A DNA stretch of 64,000 nt from Chloroflexota bacterium (GCA_016208315.1 JACQYF010000010.1:1-64000); one strand, 5' to 3'. Numbered from the stretch's first letter, positions 7,049 through 16,601 are shown. Translations and numbers: made by a program. Notes: a model not told the origin generated them from the sequence alone.

Positions 7049-9519
7049 ACGCCGCGTCCATTGTCTTGCGTCCGGCCCAAGCGATTTTTGCCGCGTGGAT
7101 CGCGCTCTTTATCCTGATCCTCGCGAACGGCTACACGCTCAACTTGCTCTGGCTCCCCGCCGATGCCGCCGCTGTGCTTGTTCTCGTTCTGATCCAAGCG
7201 AGTTTGCTCGCGCGTTGGCTTGCGGTGCGGCACGTTCGAATCGCGGGCGATGCGCTCGAATTAGCCGGATTTCTTCTGGTCGTCGTCGGCGTTTGGATTT
7301 ACTTTGTCTATCCGGCCCTGCCCACGCTGCTGCCGCCGTCCTATTCGGGCGACCCCGCGCTGCATTATGCGTTCACCAGCAAGGTCTTTGCGACCGGTCG
7401 CATCATCGCCGACGATCCCGGCGGCCCGTCGCTCATCGCGGCGACGCTGGCGCACTGGCTGGGCCAGTCGCCGCTACGCGTCATGCACCCGGTCGCCGCG
7501 CTGTGGCTGGCTTTGACCGCCGGCGGCATTTACGGGATCGCGTGCGCTATCTTGCCCGACCGGAAAGAATCCAAGGTCGTCGCGCTCGGCGCGGTGTTTG
7601 CGCTTTTCGTCGCGTGGAACTATTTCGCGGGCCTCGCGCTAGGCGCAAATTACTTCTTTTCGCAAATCGCCGGGCAGCTCTTTATCGTCGCGTTCGTGTG
7701 GGTCCTTTGCGAGTATCGCGAGTCCGAGGACACGGTGTGGGAAATACTCCTCATCGGCAGTCTGCTTTCGGTCGGCGTTTTGTATCCGCTGTGGATTGGC
7801 TTGCCGGGCGCGCTGTTGGCGTGGGAAATGGTTGACGCGTGGCGGCGCAACGAAGCGAGTCGCGCGCGCACACAGCGGACCGCGCGGCTTGCCGTCATCG
7901 CCGCGCTCGTGGTCGGTGCCGCGTTTCTCTTGAATGGCCGTCAATTCATTCCAACCCTCGGACGAATTCAACTCGGCGGTACCGTCCTCGGGCCGACGCT
8001 CGACGCATTGGGCGGGCCCCTCTTGGTTCTCTGCGCGCTTGCCGGGTTGCTGATCGCGCGCGGCCAGGAGCGACTCCGGGTTGTCGTCGCCTTGACGGTT
8101 TTCACGCTGCTGCAAACGTTGGCCTTGTTGGGCACGCGCGTTTTCCTCGGCGGGGGCCAATATTGGTTCAACAAATCATTTTTCCTCTGGATTTTCCCGC
8201 TGGCGCTTTGCGCGGTGATCGCGCTCGCTCGCGCGATGGACTGGCTGTCGCGTCTGATTCCACGGCGGCTCGTCGCTTCGGCCCCCGGTTTGATCACGGT
8301 CTTTGCGTTGCTCGCGGCCATTACGCTTTTCGCGCGTCCTGCGCCTTCCTACGCGGTACTCGACGAATCAGACATTCAGGTCGCGCTGTGGGCCAAATCG
8401 CATTTGAACACGCGGCACGTCAATTACATCGGTTCAAAAAGTCTCACGGGGTTGTGGCTCGGCGTTGGATTGTGGGAGGAGGAGCTGCCCGGCGATCTTT
8501 TGGCGGACCTGGCCGCGCTCGGCCCCAAGACATTTGAAGAGTGGTACGATGCCCCGGGTTGGGGGGAATATGTGTTTGTGTCGAGTCGTCAAAAGATTCC
8601 CGCCGGACTAAACGTGACCGTGCTGTATCGGCAAGGCGACAGCATGATCGCGCAAAAGGCGTCCACCACGTCACATCCTCCAAGCGACGATCCGCCGGCC
8701 CGCTTCGGCAATGTACTGGCTTTGCGCGATTATGCCCTGCCGCGGCAAACGGTCGGCGCGGGCGAGGTGCTCTCGTTCACGACGACGGTCGAGGCGCGGC
8801 AAGTGCCGCCGCGGCGCGTCGCGTGGCGATTGACGCTGCGCGATTCGCAAAACGACTCGGCCGCCGAATTGCAGGTGGATCCATTCGACAACCAGTTTCC
8901 ATTGCAGCGCTGGCCCGACGGCGCGGCGGTGTCTCAGAAATTCAGATTCCCGTTGCCCGCCGATATTCAACCCGGGTTGTACGATCTAAAAATCGGGCTA
9001 TATTACGTCGGCAGCGGCGACGCGGTGGGCTACCGGATGAATGACGGAACTGTGGACGATGTGCTGGATTTGGGCCAGGTCAAAGTGGCACTGCCGACGC
9101 CAGATTTGGCTTCGATCGCGCGCGTTGACCGGACATTCGGCGAAGGGATCATGCTGCTCGGTTATCAGATCGAAAAGCCATCGCCCATCCGTCCCGGCGA
9201 TTCTGTCAACGTTACGCTCTATTGGCAATGCCTGCGAGCGATGCCGCAGGACTATTCCGTGTTTGTACACCTGGTGGACGAAGCCGGCGCGATGCGCGCC
9301 CAGCACGATAGCCCGCCGCGGGGCGGAACGTATCCCACCTCGATTTGGGATCGCGGCGAAATCATTGGCGATACGCACACGATCGTCGTTCCGCGAGAGC
9401 CGTCGCCGAGCACATATCGCCTCGCGGTTGGAATGTACGCCTGGCCCAATTTGCAGCGGCTACCGGCGGGCAATGGCGATCAGGTGGTGCTGCCGCTGAC
9501 GATCAAGATTGATCCGTAA
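7045..9519 (+). CDS. Large polytopic membrane protein, paralogue 1
   Basis: 824 residues from the ATG that overlaps the trmO stop. The first about 440 residues hold many transmembrane helices, like the membrane half of GT-C-type glycosyltransferases or YfhO-like proteins. The remaining about 380 are soluble and end in two beta-rich, Ig-like domains (for example LYWQCLRAMPQDYSVFVHLVD). The reaction is not known and I see no canonical catalytic motif. It overlaps by one base with a paralogue of the same length and layout, so the two probably form a pair. An envelope polysaccharide or lipid-linked sugar role is only inference. Confidence 0.75.
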   Translation: MNAASIVLRPAQAIFAAWIALFILILANGYTLNLLWLPADAAAVLVLVLIQASLLARWLAVRHVRIAGDALELAGFLLVVVGVWIYFVYPALPTLLPPSYSGDPALHYAFTSKVFATGRIIADDPGGPSLIAATLAHWLGQSPLRVMHPVAALWLALTAGGIYGIACAILPDRKESKVVALGAVFALFVAWNYFAGLALGANYFFSQIAGQLFIVAFVWVLCEYRESEDTVWEILLIGSLLSVGVLYPLWIGLPGALLAWEMVDAWRRNEASRARTQRTARLAVIAALVVGAAFLLNGRQFIPTLGRIQLGGTVLGPTLDALGGPLLVLCALAGLLIARGQERLRVVVALTVFTLLQTLALLGTRVFLGGGQYWFNKSFFLWIFPLALCAVIALARAMDWLSRLIPRRLVASAPGLITVFALLAAITLFARPAPSYAVLDESDIQVALWAKSHLNTRHVNYIGSKSLTGLWLGVGLWEEELPGDLLADLAALGPKTFEEWYDAPGWGEYVFVSSRQKIPAGLNVTVLYRQGDSMIAQKASTTSHPPSDDPPARFGNVLALRDYALPRQTVGAGEVLSFTTTVEARQVPPRRVAWRLTLRDSQNDSAAELQVDPFDNQFPLQRWPDGAAVSQKFRFPLPADIQPGLYDLKIGLYYVGSGDAVGYRMNDGTVDDVLDLGQVKVALPTPDLASIARVDRTFGEGIMLLGYQIEKPSPIRPGDSVNVTLYWQCLRAMPQDYSVFVHLVDEAGAMRAQHDSPPRGGTYPTSIWDRGEIIGDTHTIVVPREPSPSTYRLAVGMYAWPNLQRLPAGNGDQVVLPLTIKIDP

Positions 9520-12035
9520 TGTCATTGCATACAAAGACCGAACTCTCAATTTCACAGGCGCTGTTCACGCTGGCCTTGCTTGTATTCTTCTTCATTCTTC
9601 TCAACGGCTATGCGCTGAACCTCGTGAGCGGCTACCAGGCGAATAACTGGCTTGTGCTCGCGGGGCTGGCGGTCGAACTCGCCATTGCGCTCGCCGCCGC
9701 GCGGGTTCTCGTTTCCGTCCGATTCGACTTCGTGGAGTTGATCGGTTTTCTGGTCGTCGTCGCGGGCGTGTGGTTGTATTTTGTGGCCGCGTCGCTGCCC
9801 ACGCTGTTGCCGCCCACGCAGTCCGTAGATGCCGTGCGCCATTATCTACAAGCCCTCTTCTCGTATCCGAACGGCACGCTCGTCAGCTGGTATCCGGCGG
9901 GCGGCGCCTTCGTCGTCGCGATACTCTCTCACTGGGTCGGCGCCGCGCCGCTGCGCGTTCTGCATCCGACCGCCGCGAGTTTTGTCGCGCTGAGCGCGGG
10001 CGCCGCGTACGGCATCACGTGCGCGCTGCTGCCGCCCAAGCGGCGCTCCAAGATCGCGGCGCTCGCCGCGCCCGCGCTGCTGTTTGCGCCGTGGTCATAC
10101 TTTGCGGGCGCGATCAATTGGGAGCAATATTTCTACGCCCAGATTTTCGCGCAGTATTTCGTCGTCGCCGCGCTCTGGTACATCGCCAGTTATGCTGCGA
10201 CATCGGATTGGCGTTTCCTCGTGCTGCTCGGCGCGGCGCTGTTGGGCGTGGTCGCCGCGTATCCGTATCTGGTCGCGCTGCCGATGGCGGTGTTTGGGTT
10301 GGTTGTGCTCGCGCGGGTGAGACCCACCCCTGGCCCCTCCCTGAAACGGCGGGGAGTTGTCGCGCTAGCGGCTTTTGCGGCGTTATTGATTTTTGCGGCG
10401 ATGGCGCTGCAACAGGGCGGCATCCTCGAGCTCAAGACTTTTCAGATTGCGACGGAAGGCGACGTGGGCGCGGGCGGCGTCGCCAATCCTTCGCTCGAAA
10501 CTCTGGGCGGGCCGATTTTTCTTTTGCTGGCGCTGGTCGGCATTCCGCTGGCGTGGCGCACTGGCGCGCGCGGCCCCGCGGGGGCGATTCTCGCGTTCGT
10601 GGCCGTGTGGCTGCTGCAACTTGGCGCGCTCGTCATCGTTCAGCCGGTGTTCCAGGTCTCGGGTTATCGCATTGACAAGACCTTTTACATCCTCGTCTAT
10701 CCGCTCGCAATCCTCGCCGCGCTTTTGCCCGCGTGGGCGCTCGATCGTTGGCTGGCCCGAATCGAGCATTCGCCGCGACGGCTGGCGGCCGCGTTCGTCG
10801 CGATTCTGCTGGCGGCGAGTGTTGGCGTGGTCGCGTTTCGTCCGCCGATTGCGTATGCGCCGTTTAGCGAGTCGGAGTTGGAAACGGCGCTGTGGGCGAA
10901 AGAGCATTTGGACACGTATCAGATCAGTTATCTCGAACCGGAGACCGCGCGCGCCTATTGGCTCGCGTTCGGATTATGGCGCGAGAATCTGCCGAACGAG
11001 TGGTTCCAGTGGATTCCGGCCGGCGTGAAATTGGGGCCCAAGACGTTCGACGAATGGCTGCGCGATCCTGCTTGGCCGCGTTGGGTTCTCGTGCCTGACG
11101 TGACCGCGCTCCGCGCGCCGTTACCTAAGACGATTTACGCCAGCGGCAAGAGCGCGATCCTGGAGAAGGAAACGCTAACAACGGCGGCCCCCACGCCCAC
11201 GTATGCCTCGACCTTATATTTCGGCTCGGCGATCAAACTACTCGGGTACGATTTACCGCGCGCGACTTTTTCGCCCGGCGAGATGGTCACGCTAACGACG
11301 TACACCGAATCGCGTTACCCGCCGTCGGAAACGGTTGGCTGGCGCGCGGAATTGGTGGATCGCCACGGGAACGTGGTCAGCAAGGCGAACGGCGATCCGT
11401 TCGGCGGTAAGTATCCGCTCCAGCGCTGGCCTCCCGGCCGGTTTGCGCGCGACATGTGGTCGCTGCCGCTCGATGCGAAACTCGCGCCGGGGGTCTACAA
11501 GTTGCAGCTTGGGTTGTACTGCCGCACGGACGGCGCGTTCGTTGACGTTCACACGCTGCCCTCGGAGCAAGGCGCGCAAGACCATTATGCCGCCGCCGCG
11601 CTCGCGCAAATCAAGCTGCCGGTTCCGCCGCCCAGCGCGGAAGAACTCGGCGCGACAAAACGGCTCGACGCGCGCTTTGGCGATAATCTGGTTCTGGCGA
11701 GCTACGCGCTGCGGTACGACCGTGAGACGCGGACCGCGCATCTTTCGTTATACTGGCAGAGTCGCGCCAAGCCGAACGACGATTATACGGTCTTTGTCCA
11801 TCTACTCGACCCATCCGGCAAGATCGTGGCCCAAAAGGACTCGCCGCCGCGCGACGGCGCATATCCCACGTCGGTCTGGGATGTGGGCGAAATCGTGCAA
11901 GACGAATACCGGTTTGTTTTTTCGGCTGACACGCCGCTACCCGCTTCCATCGCCATCGGCCTGTATTCGCAGCCGAACATGCAGCGGCTGCCGGTGGGAA
12001 CGGACGACAAGGTAATTTTAGATTTTAGATTTTAG
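9519..12035 (+). CDS. Large polytopic membrane protein, paralogue 2
   Basis: 838 residues with the same architecture as the gene before it: about a dozen N-terminal membrane segments, then an extracytoplasmic region with Ig-like repeats. Shared blocks include SLPTLLPP, LRVLHP, GPKTFxEW, DYTVFVHLLDPSG and PPRDGAYPTSVWD. Start and previous stop overlap as TAATG. Around 10318-10350 a CCCACCCCTGGCCCCTCCCTG stretch encodes PTPGPSLKRRG and looks like half of a palindromic element. The C terminus (VILDFRF) runs into a tandem ATTTTAG tract, so the last residues are repeat-encoded. Function unknown. Confidence 0.75.
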   Translation: MSLHTKTELSISQALFTLALLVFFFILLNGYALNLVSGYQANNWLVLAGLAVELAIALAAARVLVSVRFDFVELIGFLVVVAGVWLYFVAASLPTLLPPTQSVDAVRHYLQALFSYPNGTLVSWYPAGGAFVVAILSHWVGAAPLRVLHPTAASFVALSAGAAYGITCALLPPKRRSKIAALAAPALLFAPWSYFAGAINWEQYFYAQIFAQYFVVAALWYIASYAATSDWRFLVLLGAALLGVVAAYPYLVALPMAVFGLVVLARVRPTPGPSLKRRGVVALAAFAALLIFAAMALQQGGILELKTFQIATEGDVGAGGVANPSLETLGGPIFLLLALVGIPLAWRTGARGPAGAILAFVAVWLLQLGALVIVQPVFQVSGYRIDKTFYILVYPLAILAALLPAWALDRWLARIEHSPRRLAAAFVAILLAASVGVVAFRPPIAYAPFSESELETALWAKEHLDTYQISYLEPETARAYWLAFGLWRENLPNEWFQWIPAGVKLGPKTFDEWLRDPAWPRWVLVPDVTALRAPLPKTIYASGKSAILEKETLTTAAPTPTYASTLYFGSAIKLLGYDLPRATFSPGEMVTLTTYTESRYPPSETVGWRAELVDRHGNVVSKANGDPFGGKYPLQRWPPGRFARDMWSLPLDAKLAPGVYKLQLGLYCRTDGAFVDVHTLPSEQGAQDHYAAAALAQIKLPVPPPSAEELGATKRLDARFGDNLVLASYALRYDRETRTAHLSLYWQSRAKPNDDYTVFVHLLDPSGKIVAQKDSPPRDGAYPTSVWDVGEIVQDEYRFVFSADTPLPASIAIGLYSQPNMQRLPVGTDDKVILDFRF

Positions 12036-12078
12036 ATTTTCGATTAGCGGAATCCAAAATCGGAAATCGGAAATCGAA
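12014..12078. repeat. Tandem/inverted tract of GATTTTAGATTTT units
   Basis: Four near-copies of ATTTTAGA followed, after a short spacer, by AAATCGGAAATCGGAAATCG units roughly complementary to it. It spans the stop codon of the upstream gene and reaches the ATG of the next. Confidence 0.75.
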
Positions 12079-13431
12079 ATGTTTCTTTCTCACGCTTTAC
12101 GCATTCGGCCCAAAGAACTCGTCGCGTTTGTCGGCGCGGGCGGCAAGACGACGGCCATGTTGCGGCTCGCGGACGAGTTGGTCGCGCAGGGCTGGCGCGT
12201 CATCGTGACGACGACGACGCGCATGTTTGCCGCGCAGGTGGGCCTCACCCCCTACCCCCTGCACCCCATCCCCCCTCTCCTGGACTTGAAGTTCAGTCCA
12301 GGAGAGGGGGGAAGGGGGGGTGAGGCGACCATCCTCGTCGGCAAGGACATCGAGGGCGACAAGGTCGCGGGCGTGCCGCCTGCGGTGCTTGACGAACTCG
12401 CCGCGTCGAATCAGGCGGATGTCATTCTTGTCGAAGCGGATGGCGCACGGATGCTGCCATTCAAAGCGCCTGCCGCGCACGAGCCGGTAGTGCCCGGCAC
12501 GACGACGCTGCTGGTTCCAGTGGTTGGCGTGTCCGTCGTCGGCGCGCCGCTCGACGCGCAGCACGTCCACCGTCCTGAAATGGTCGCCCGACTCGCAGGC
12601 GCAAAAGTGGGCGATGCCATCACTCCCACGATGATCGCGCGCGTGATCGCGCATTCAGAGGGTGGGTTGAAAAGCAAGCCGGCGGGCGCGTGTGTCGTCG
12701 TGCTGGTTAATCAGGTGGAAAGCGAAAGGCAGCTCGACGCCGCGCGGGAGATTGCGCGCTTGCTGTTGAAGCATGATGAAATCGAGGGGGTCGCGATTGG
12801 CGCGGTCCAAGACGCGTCCAGCCCAATTCGCGAAATGCGGCGGCGGGTCGCGGCGATCGTGCTGGCAGCGGGCGCGGGCACGCGGATGGGCGAGCGCGTC
12901 AAGCAACTCTTGCCGTGGCGCGGGAAAACGCTAATCGAGAACGCCGTCGAGATCGCGACGCGCGCGGATGTGGACGAAATCGTCGTCGTGCTGGGCGCGC
13001 GCGCCGAAATCATCCGGCCGGTTATCGAGAGTTTGCCGGTGCGGATCGCGCAAAATCCGGATTGGGCCGAGGGGCATTCGACGAGCATCCGCGTGGGCTT
13101 GGGCGCGCTGAACCCGCAAACCGACGCGGCAATTTTCATCAACGGCGATCAGCCCCTGATCACACCAGAGATCGTCAACGCGATCCTTCAGCGCCATCGT
13201 GAAACGGGCGTGAGCATCGTCGCGCCGCGCTATGCGGGCCAGCGCGGCAGTCCGGTGTTGTTCGGTCGCGCGCATTTCGCGGAACTGATGCGGCTCAGCG
13301 GCGAGCAAGGTGGCCGCGAGGTGTTGGTCAAGTATCCGGTCGAATACGTAGAGTTCGCCGAAGCGCGCGCGGCCTTTGACGTGGATACGCCGGAAGATTA
13401 CGCGCGTTCTGCGCAAATTGACACCGCCTAA
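12079..13431 (+). CDS. YqeC-MocA fusion: selenium/molybdenum hydroxylase cofactor maturation
   Basis: 450 residues with two halves. Residues 1-250 match YqeC, a putative P-loop protein linked by genomic context to selenium-dependent molybdenum hydroxylases. The P loop is VGAGGKTTA (about 18-26); ILVEADGA and a KP-rich block follow. Residues 255-450 match the MocA/YgfJ-type molybdenum-cofactor nucleotidyltransferase, with LAAGAGTRMG, KQLLPW and INGDQP motifs. The two are separate genes in E. coli, so the fusion supports a common pathway: attaching CMP or maturing the cofactor for xanthine-dehydrogenase-type enzymes. No such hydroxylase lies in this window. Residues about 55-82 are encoded by an inserted C-rich palindrome and should not be part of the fold. 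Confidence 0.85.
   Translation: MFLSHALRIRPKELVAFVGAGGKTTAMLRLADELVAQGWRVIVTTTTRMFAAQVGLTPYPLHPIPPLLDLKFSPGEGGRGGEATILVGKDIEGDKVAGVPPAVLDELAASNQADVILVEADGARMLPFKAPAAHEPVVPGTTTLLVPVVGVSVVGAPLDAQHVHRPEMVARLAGAKVGDAITPTMIARVIAHSEGGLKSKPAGACVVVLVNQVESERQLDAAREIARLLLKHDEIEGVAIGAVQDASSPIREMRRRVAAIVLAAGAGTRMGERVKQLLPWRGKTLIENAVEIATRADVDEIVVVLGARAEIIRPVIESLPVRIAQNPDWAEGHSTSIRVGLGALNPQTDAAIFINGDQPLITPEIVNAILQRHRETGVSIVAPRYAGQRGSPVLFGRAHFAELMRLSGEQGGREVLVKYPVEYVEFAEARAAFDVDTPEDYARSAQIDTA
12242..12326. repeat. In-frame palindromic element inside yqeC-mocA
   Basis: An 85-bp imperfect hairpin bounded by GCCTCACC and GGTGAGGC, with CTCTCCTGGACTT facing GTCCAGGAGAG around a short loop. It adds a Pro/Gly-rich stretch (TPYPLHPIPP then GEGGRGG) without breaking the frame. 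A sister copy lies in lipB at 59102-59187. Confidence 0.85.
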
Positions 13432-13455
13432 TGCGCGTGGTATATTTCACGCGCA

Positions 13456-14268
13456 ATGACCCCCGCACAGCTCGAGCAGCAGCGCGATCGAATTTATCGC
13501 CGCGCGCGCATACAGCGCATCCGCACGATGGACGAGGCCGCGCACTTCATTGATACCGTCGGATTCTGCCTACTCTTCGCCTCCACGCAAGGAATCGAAT
13601 TGCCTTCCCTCTTTGAAGCGGTCAAGGGTCGGCGCGATGCCCACATTGAGGATTGGGATGCCGATTCCGACCGCGTGTGGGTGTGGAAGAACGATCTGCC
13701 GGCGGCCAAGCGCGCGTACTATGGCAAAGCGCTGGTAGGCGGCAAGCCCGTGTTCATTTCCCTGAAAATGCTGCCCTGTCTTTACGCGCTGCACGCGACG
13801 GAGAACGTGGACGAAGAATACGCGCGCGGGCGACTTGGGCTCGAGGCGAAACGCGTGTACGATACGCTGCGCGCAGTCGGCCCAACGCCGAGCAAAGCAT
13901 TGCGCGCGGCGGCCGGTTTTGATCGAGCCGAGGATAACAATCGCTATCATCGCGCGCTCGACGAATTGCAGCGGAGTCTGGTGATTCTGCCCGTCGGCGC
14001 GACGTTGGAGACGGGCGCGTGGCCGTCGCAGATCTTTGATCTGGTCGCGCGTTGGTATCCGGCGCAGGTCGCGCGGGCGCAAAAGCTTGACGCCGACCGC
14101 GCGCGCCGCGCGCTGGTCAAACGTTACGTGCAAACGGTCGTCGCGGCGAAACCGCCGATGATCGCGCGGGTCTTTGGCTGGTCGCGCCAGCAGATTGATG
14201 AGACCGTTGCCGACTTGGTCACGCGGCGGGTTTTGAAACTGAACGAGGATTGGATTGTAGCGGAATGA
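13456..14268 (+). CDS. AlkZ/YcaQ-related winged-helix protein
   Basis: 270 residues resembling the shorter AlkZ-related group of the HTH_42 (YcaQ/AlkZ DNA glycosylase) family: an N-terminal about 110-residue segment (TVGFCLLFAS, then W-x-WKNDLP) and repeated winged-helix modules (AVGPTPSKALRAAAG; VFGWSRQQIDETVADLVTRRVL). True AlkZ proteins excise alkylated or cross-linked bases with a QxQ/QxD motif that I do not see, so catalytic activity is doubtful. The stop overlaps the next start as ATGA, pairing it with a SpoIID-like protein. Confidence 0.65.
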   Translation: MTPAQLEQQRDRIYRRARIQRIRTMDEAAHFIDTVGFCLLFASTQGIELPSLFEAVKGRRDAHIEDWDADSDRVWVWKNDLPAAKRAYYGKALVGGKPVFISLKMLPCLYALHATENVDEEYARGRLGLEAKRVYDTLRAVGPTPSKALRAAAGFDRAEDNNRYHRALDELQRSLVILPVGATLETGAWPSQIFDLVARWYPAQVARAQKLDADRARRALVKRYVQTVVAAKPPMIARVFGWSRQQIDETVADLVTRRVLKLNEDWIVAE

Positions 14269-15593
14269 GTATGTCGGTGCCGAGTTCGATCCGCGTGCTG
14301 ATGCCGAACGGGCAGGTCGCGGAAATGAAATTGGAAACGTATCTGGCCGGTGTGGTCGCAGCCGAGATTGGCGCGCATGCGCCGCTGGAAGCCCTCAAAG
14401 CGCAAGCGGTCGCGGCGCGGACGTATGCGGCTGCTGCGCATCGCCATGCCGCGGAAGGCGCGGACGTGTGTACGGGACCGCATTGCCAAGAATGGAAACG
14501 CGTGGACCCGATCGTCGCCCCTGGAATTTTTCAGGCGTTGAGCGAGACGTGGGGCATTGTCGCCATCCACGACGGAAAATTCATTGACGCGTTTTACTTT
14601 GAGCATTGCGATGGACGGACGCGCAGTTCGGAAGAGGTCCATATTTCGCCGGTCGCCTACTTGCGCGGCGTCGAATGCGCGTGCGGTTTCGTCGCGCTGA
14701 AGGGGCACGGCGTGGGGATGTGCCAGCGGGGCGCGATCGTCATGGCGCGCCGGGGCGCATCTTTCGAGCAAATCTTGCAGCATTACTATCGCGGCATTGT
14801 CGTCATCCATTCGGGCCGTCCAACAGTTCAAGAGATTACCGCGCCAGAACCGCCGAAACCGGCGAGGAAATCCAGAGCTACCAGCAAGCGCGCCAAAGCC
14901 AAACCGGTGGAACTTGCCGAGCAGGTTTCGCCCGCGCCGCCACTGGCCGAGCCAAAGCAGGAACCTGCGCCCGTCGCGGAAATTACCGCGCCGGAGATAG
15001 CCGCACCGCCGGTCGAACCCGCGCCGGTTGCCGAGACGCCCGAGCTCGTGGAATCGCCACAACTCGAAACGCCCGCCGCGCCCGTTATCGCGCAGGAACC
15101 CGTTGCCGAGATTCCCGCGGTCGAGGTCGAAGCGATTCCCGAAGAGTCGCCCGTTCAAGTGGAACAGGCCCCCGCTGAACCGGTCCAAGAGCCGATCTCG
15201 GTTCCGTCCTACGTCGAGCAACTCAACAATCCAACGCCCACCCCTGCGCCAATCGTTCCACCGGTCGAGACCAAGATAACGCCCATCTTGGAACACGAGT
15301 TGCCCACGCTCGACGAGCAGATCGCCGTCAAGAAACCTCGCGTGCACATTGACCATTTGCCGGGCCAACGGATGATTGCGGGCTGTCTGCCATCGGCCGG
15401 CGTAGTCGTCAGTATCGAAGACGCCAAGAAGAACAAGACGCTGGTTTTCAGCGGTAGCGCGCCGCATTACGGCGAGGGCGGCTTTGAAACCATCGTCGGC
15501 GAAGACGGGCGCTATGTGGTTGCCATTGACGGCGAGCGCGTGGAGGTGAAGGTCGAGGGAGACACGGTGTTCATATCGTGGTGCGGGTCATGA
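14265..15593 (+). CDS. SpoIID/LytB-domain protein with long Pro/Glu-rich region
   Basis: 442 residues. Residues about 10-185 match the SpoIID/LytB amidase-enhancer domain: ETYLAGVVAAEIGAHAPLEALKAQAVAARTY is split over about 25-55, followed by GHGVGMCQRGA (about 150-160). SpoIID proteins cut peptidoglycan glycan strands; here the domain may bind or trim wall-like polymers. Residues about 190-355 are a low-complexity Pro/Ala/Glu linker. The last about 85 form a small beta domain (VVVSIEDAKKNKTLVFSG). No signal peptide is evident from the ATGA-coupled start at 14265, which is odd for a wall enzyme. Confidence 0.75.
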   Translation: MSMSVPSSIRVLMPNGQVAEMKLETYLAGVVAAEIGAHAPLEALKAQAVAARTYAAAAHRHAAEGADVCTGPHCQEWKRVDPIVAPGIFQALSETWGIVAIHDGKFIDAFYFEHCDGRTRSSEEVHISPVAYLRGVECACGFVALKGHGVGMCQRGAIVMARRGASFEQILQHYYRGIVVIHSGRPTVQEITAPEPPKPARKSRATSKRAKAKPVELAEQVSPAPPLAEPKQEPAPVAEITAPEIAAPPVEPAPVAETPELVESPQLETPAAPVIAQEPVAEIPAVEVEAIPEESPVQVEQAPAEPVQEPISVPSYVEQLNNPTPTPAPIVPPVETKITPILEHELPTLDEQIAVKKPRVHIDHLPGQRMIAGCLPSAGVVVSIEDAKKNKTLVFSGSAPHYGEGGFETIVGEDGRYVVAIDGERVEVKVEGDTVFISWCGS

Positions 15594-15625
15594 GACGTGA
15601 TGCGTGAGTTTGGCAGGTTGGCACG

Positions 15626-15654
15626 TTGACGGGGTTGTGAAGTTGACGTAGAAT
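15626..15654 (+). promoter_or_regulatory. Predicted promoter of the VapBC-like pair
   Basis: TTGACG (15626-15631), 17-bp spacer, TAGAAT (15649-15654); the antitoxin ATG is 21 bp further on behind AAAGGAGAG. TAGAAT is also the -10 at hrcA and at the TIR gene. Confidence 0.6.
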
Positions 15655-15675
15655 GGGTGCCGGAAAAGGAGAGAA

Positions 15676-16065
15676 ATGGTATCAGCGACCGTGGAATTGT
15701 TACCCGACGGCAGTCTAGTCCTGCCCCCGGCATTCGGAGAGCAACTGGTACATGTCAAGACTTTTCGAGTTACTCGCCGCAGTGGCTCGATTGTGCTGGT
15801 CCCGCAACCTGAAACGGCTGGCGTGGAAGAAAAGTATCCTCTCGCTGTAGACGTGCATTATCTTGATCCGATTGAGTTGCGCGCGCTGCCAACGCGTGCG
15901 CAAGAGATTGGCCAACACGCGGCTCTGGCGCGCGTCAATATTTCCGGCGATAATACGCTAAACCCGTGGGAGCGACTAGCAGGCATGTTCAGCGTTGGTC
16001 AGCCCGTCAACATCGAGGAGATTTTGGATGCCGGCGGTTTCGACGAATCCGCGCGCGACCTATAG
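15676..16065 (+). CDS. Putative antitoxin (VapB-like)
   Basis: 129 residues just upstream of, and overlapping, a PIN-domain toxin gene. The first about 45 residues (VELLPDGSLVLPPAF) look like an AbrB/MraZ-type swapped-hairpin DNA-binding domain, the usual VapB fold. The rest is unassigned and longer than a typical VapB (70-90). The 38-bp overlap and shared promoter support a toxin-antitoxin pair in which this protein neutralises the toxin and represses the operon. Family assignment is by context. Confidence 0.6.
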   Translation: MVSATVELLPDGSLVLPPAFGEQLVHVKTFRVTRRSGSIVLVPQPETAGVEEKYPLAVDVHYLDPIELRALPTRAQEIGQHAALARVNISGDNTLNPWERLAGMFSVGQPVNIEEILDAGGFDESARDL

Positions 16066-16576
16066 TTTCCAAGGCGCGCCACCAGAGATCGCCTATCTGG
16101 ACACGTCTTTTGTTCTTAATCTCGTCGTGAAGGAGTCCGCATTTCACAGCGAGTGCGTTAATTTTGCAAAGCAGCTGAAAGCAGCTGAGTCGCTTCTCGT
16201 GCTTTCCAATCTTGTGCTGGACGAAATGTGGTTTGTCCTGCTGCGGCTCCAGGCGGTTCAAGAGCAAGGTCAAAGTGGATGGCTTTCGTTTCTGCGTCAA
16301 CATCCTGAGAAGATTCGCGTGTATGCGCAGCGATTGGAACAAGTTACGCAGCAGATTCTACGAATACCCAATCTGTTGTGGATCGAGACGACATTTGCGC
16401 AGTCCTTGAAAGCATTGACGTTCGTTCAACAATACGGATTGTTACCGCGCGATGCGCTACACGCCACGCTGGTCAAAGACGCTGGTATCGGTACCTTAGT
16501 CACAACGGATGCCGATTTTATGCGTGTTGAAGGAATCACTCTCTACACTTGTAATCGTCATGTCCAGGGTACGTAG
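16028..16576 (+). CDS. PIN-domain ribonuclease toxin, VapC-like
   Basis: 182 residues. YLDTSFVLNLV (about 23-33) supplies the first PIN-domain aspartate and DALHATLV (about 138-145) the second acidic site. VTTDADFMRVEGI (about 154-166) completes the conserved C-terminal acidic cluster that coordinates Mg for RNA cleavage. The start at 16028 lies inside the antitoxin frame. An upstream ATG-like start at 15995 would only add shadow sequence. Target RNA unknown. Confidence 0.8.
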   Translation: MPAVSTNPRATYSFQGAPPEIAYLDTSFVLNLVVKESAFHSECVNFAKQLKAAESLLVLSNLVLDEMWFVLLRLQAVQEQGQSGWLSFLRQHPEKIRVYAQRLEQVTQQILRIPNLLWIETTFAQSLKALTFVQQYGLLPRDALHATLVKDAGIGTLVTTDADFMRVEGITLYTCNRHVQGT

Positions 16577-16601
16577 AGGCATTTTAAGCGCATCGAAGTA
16601 C

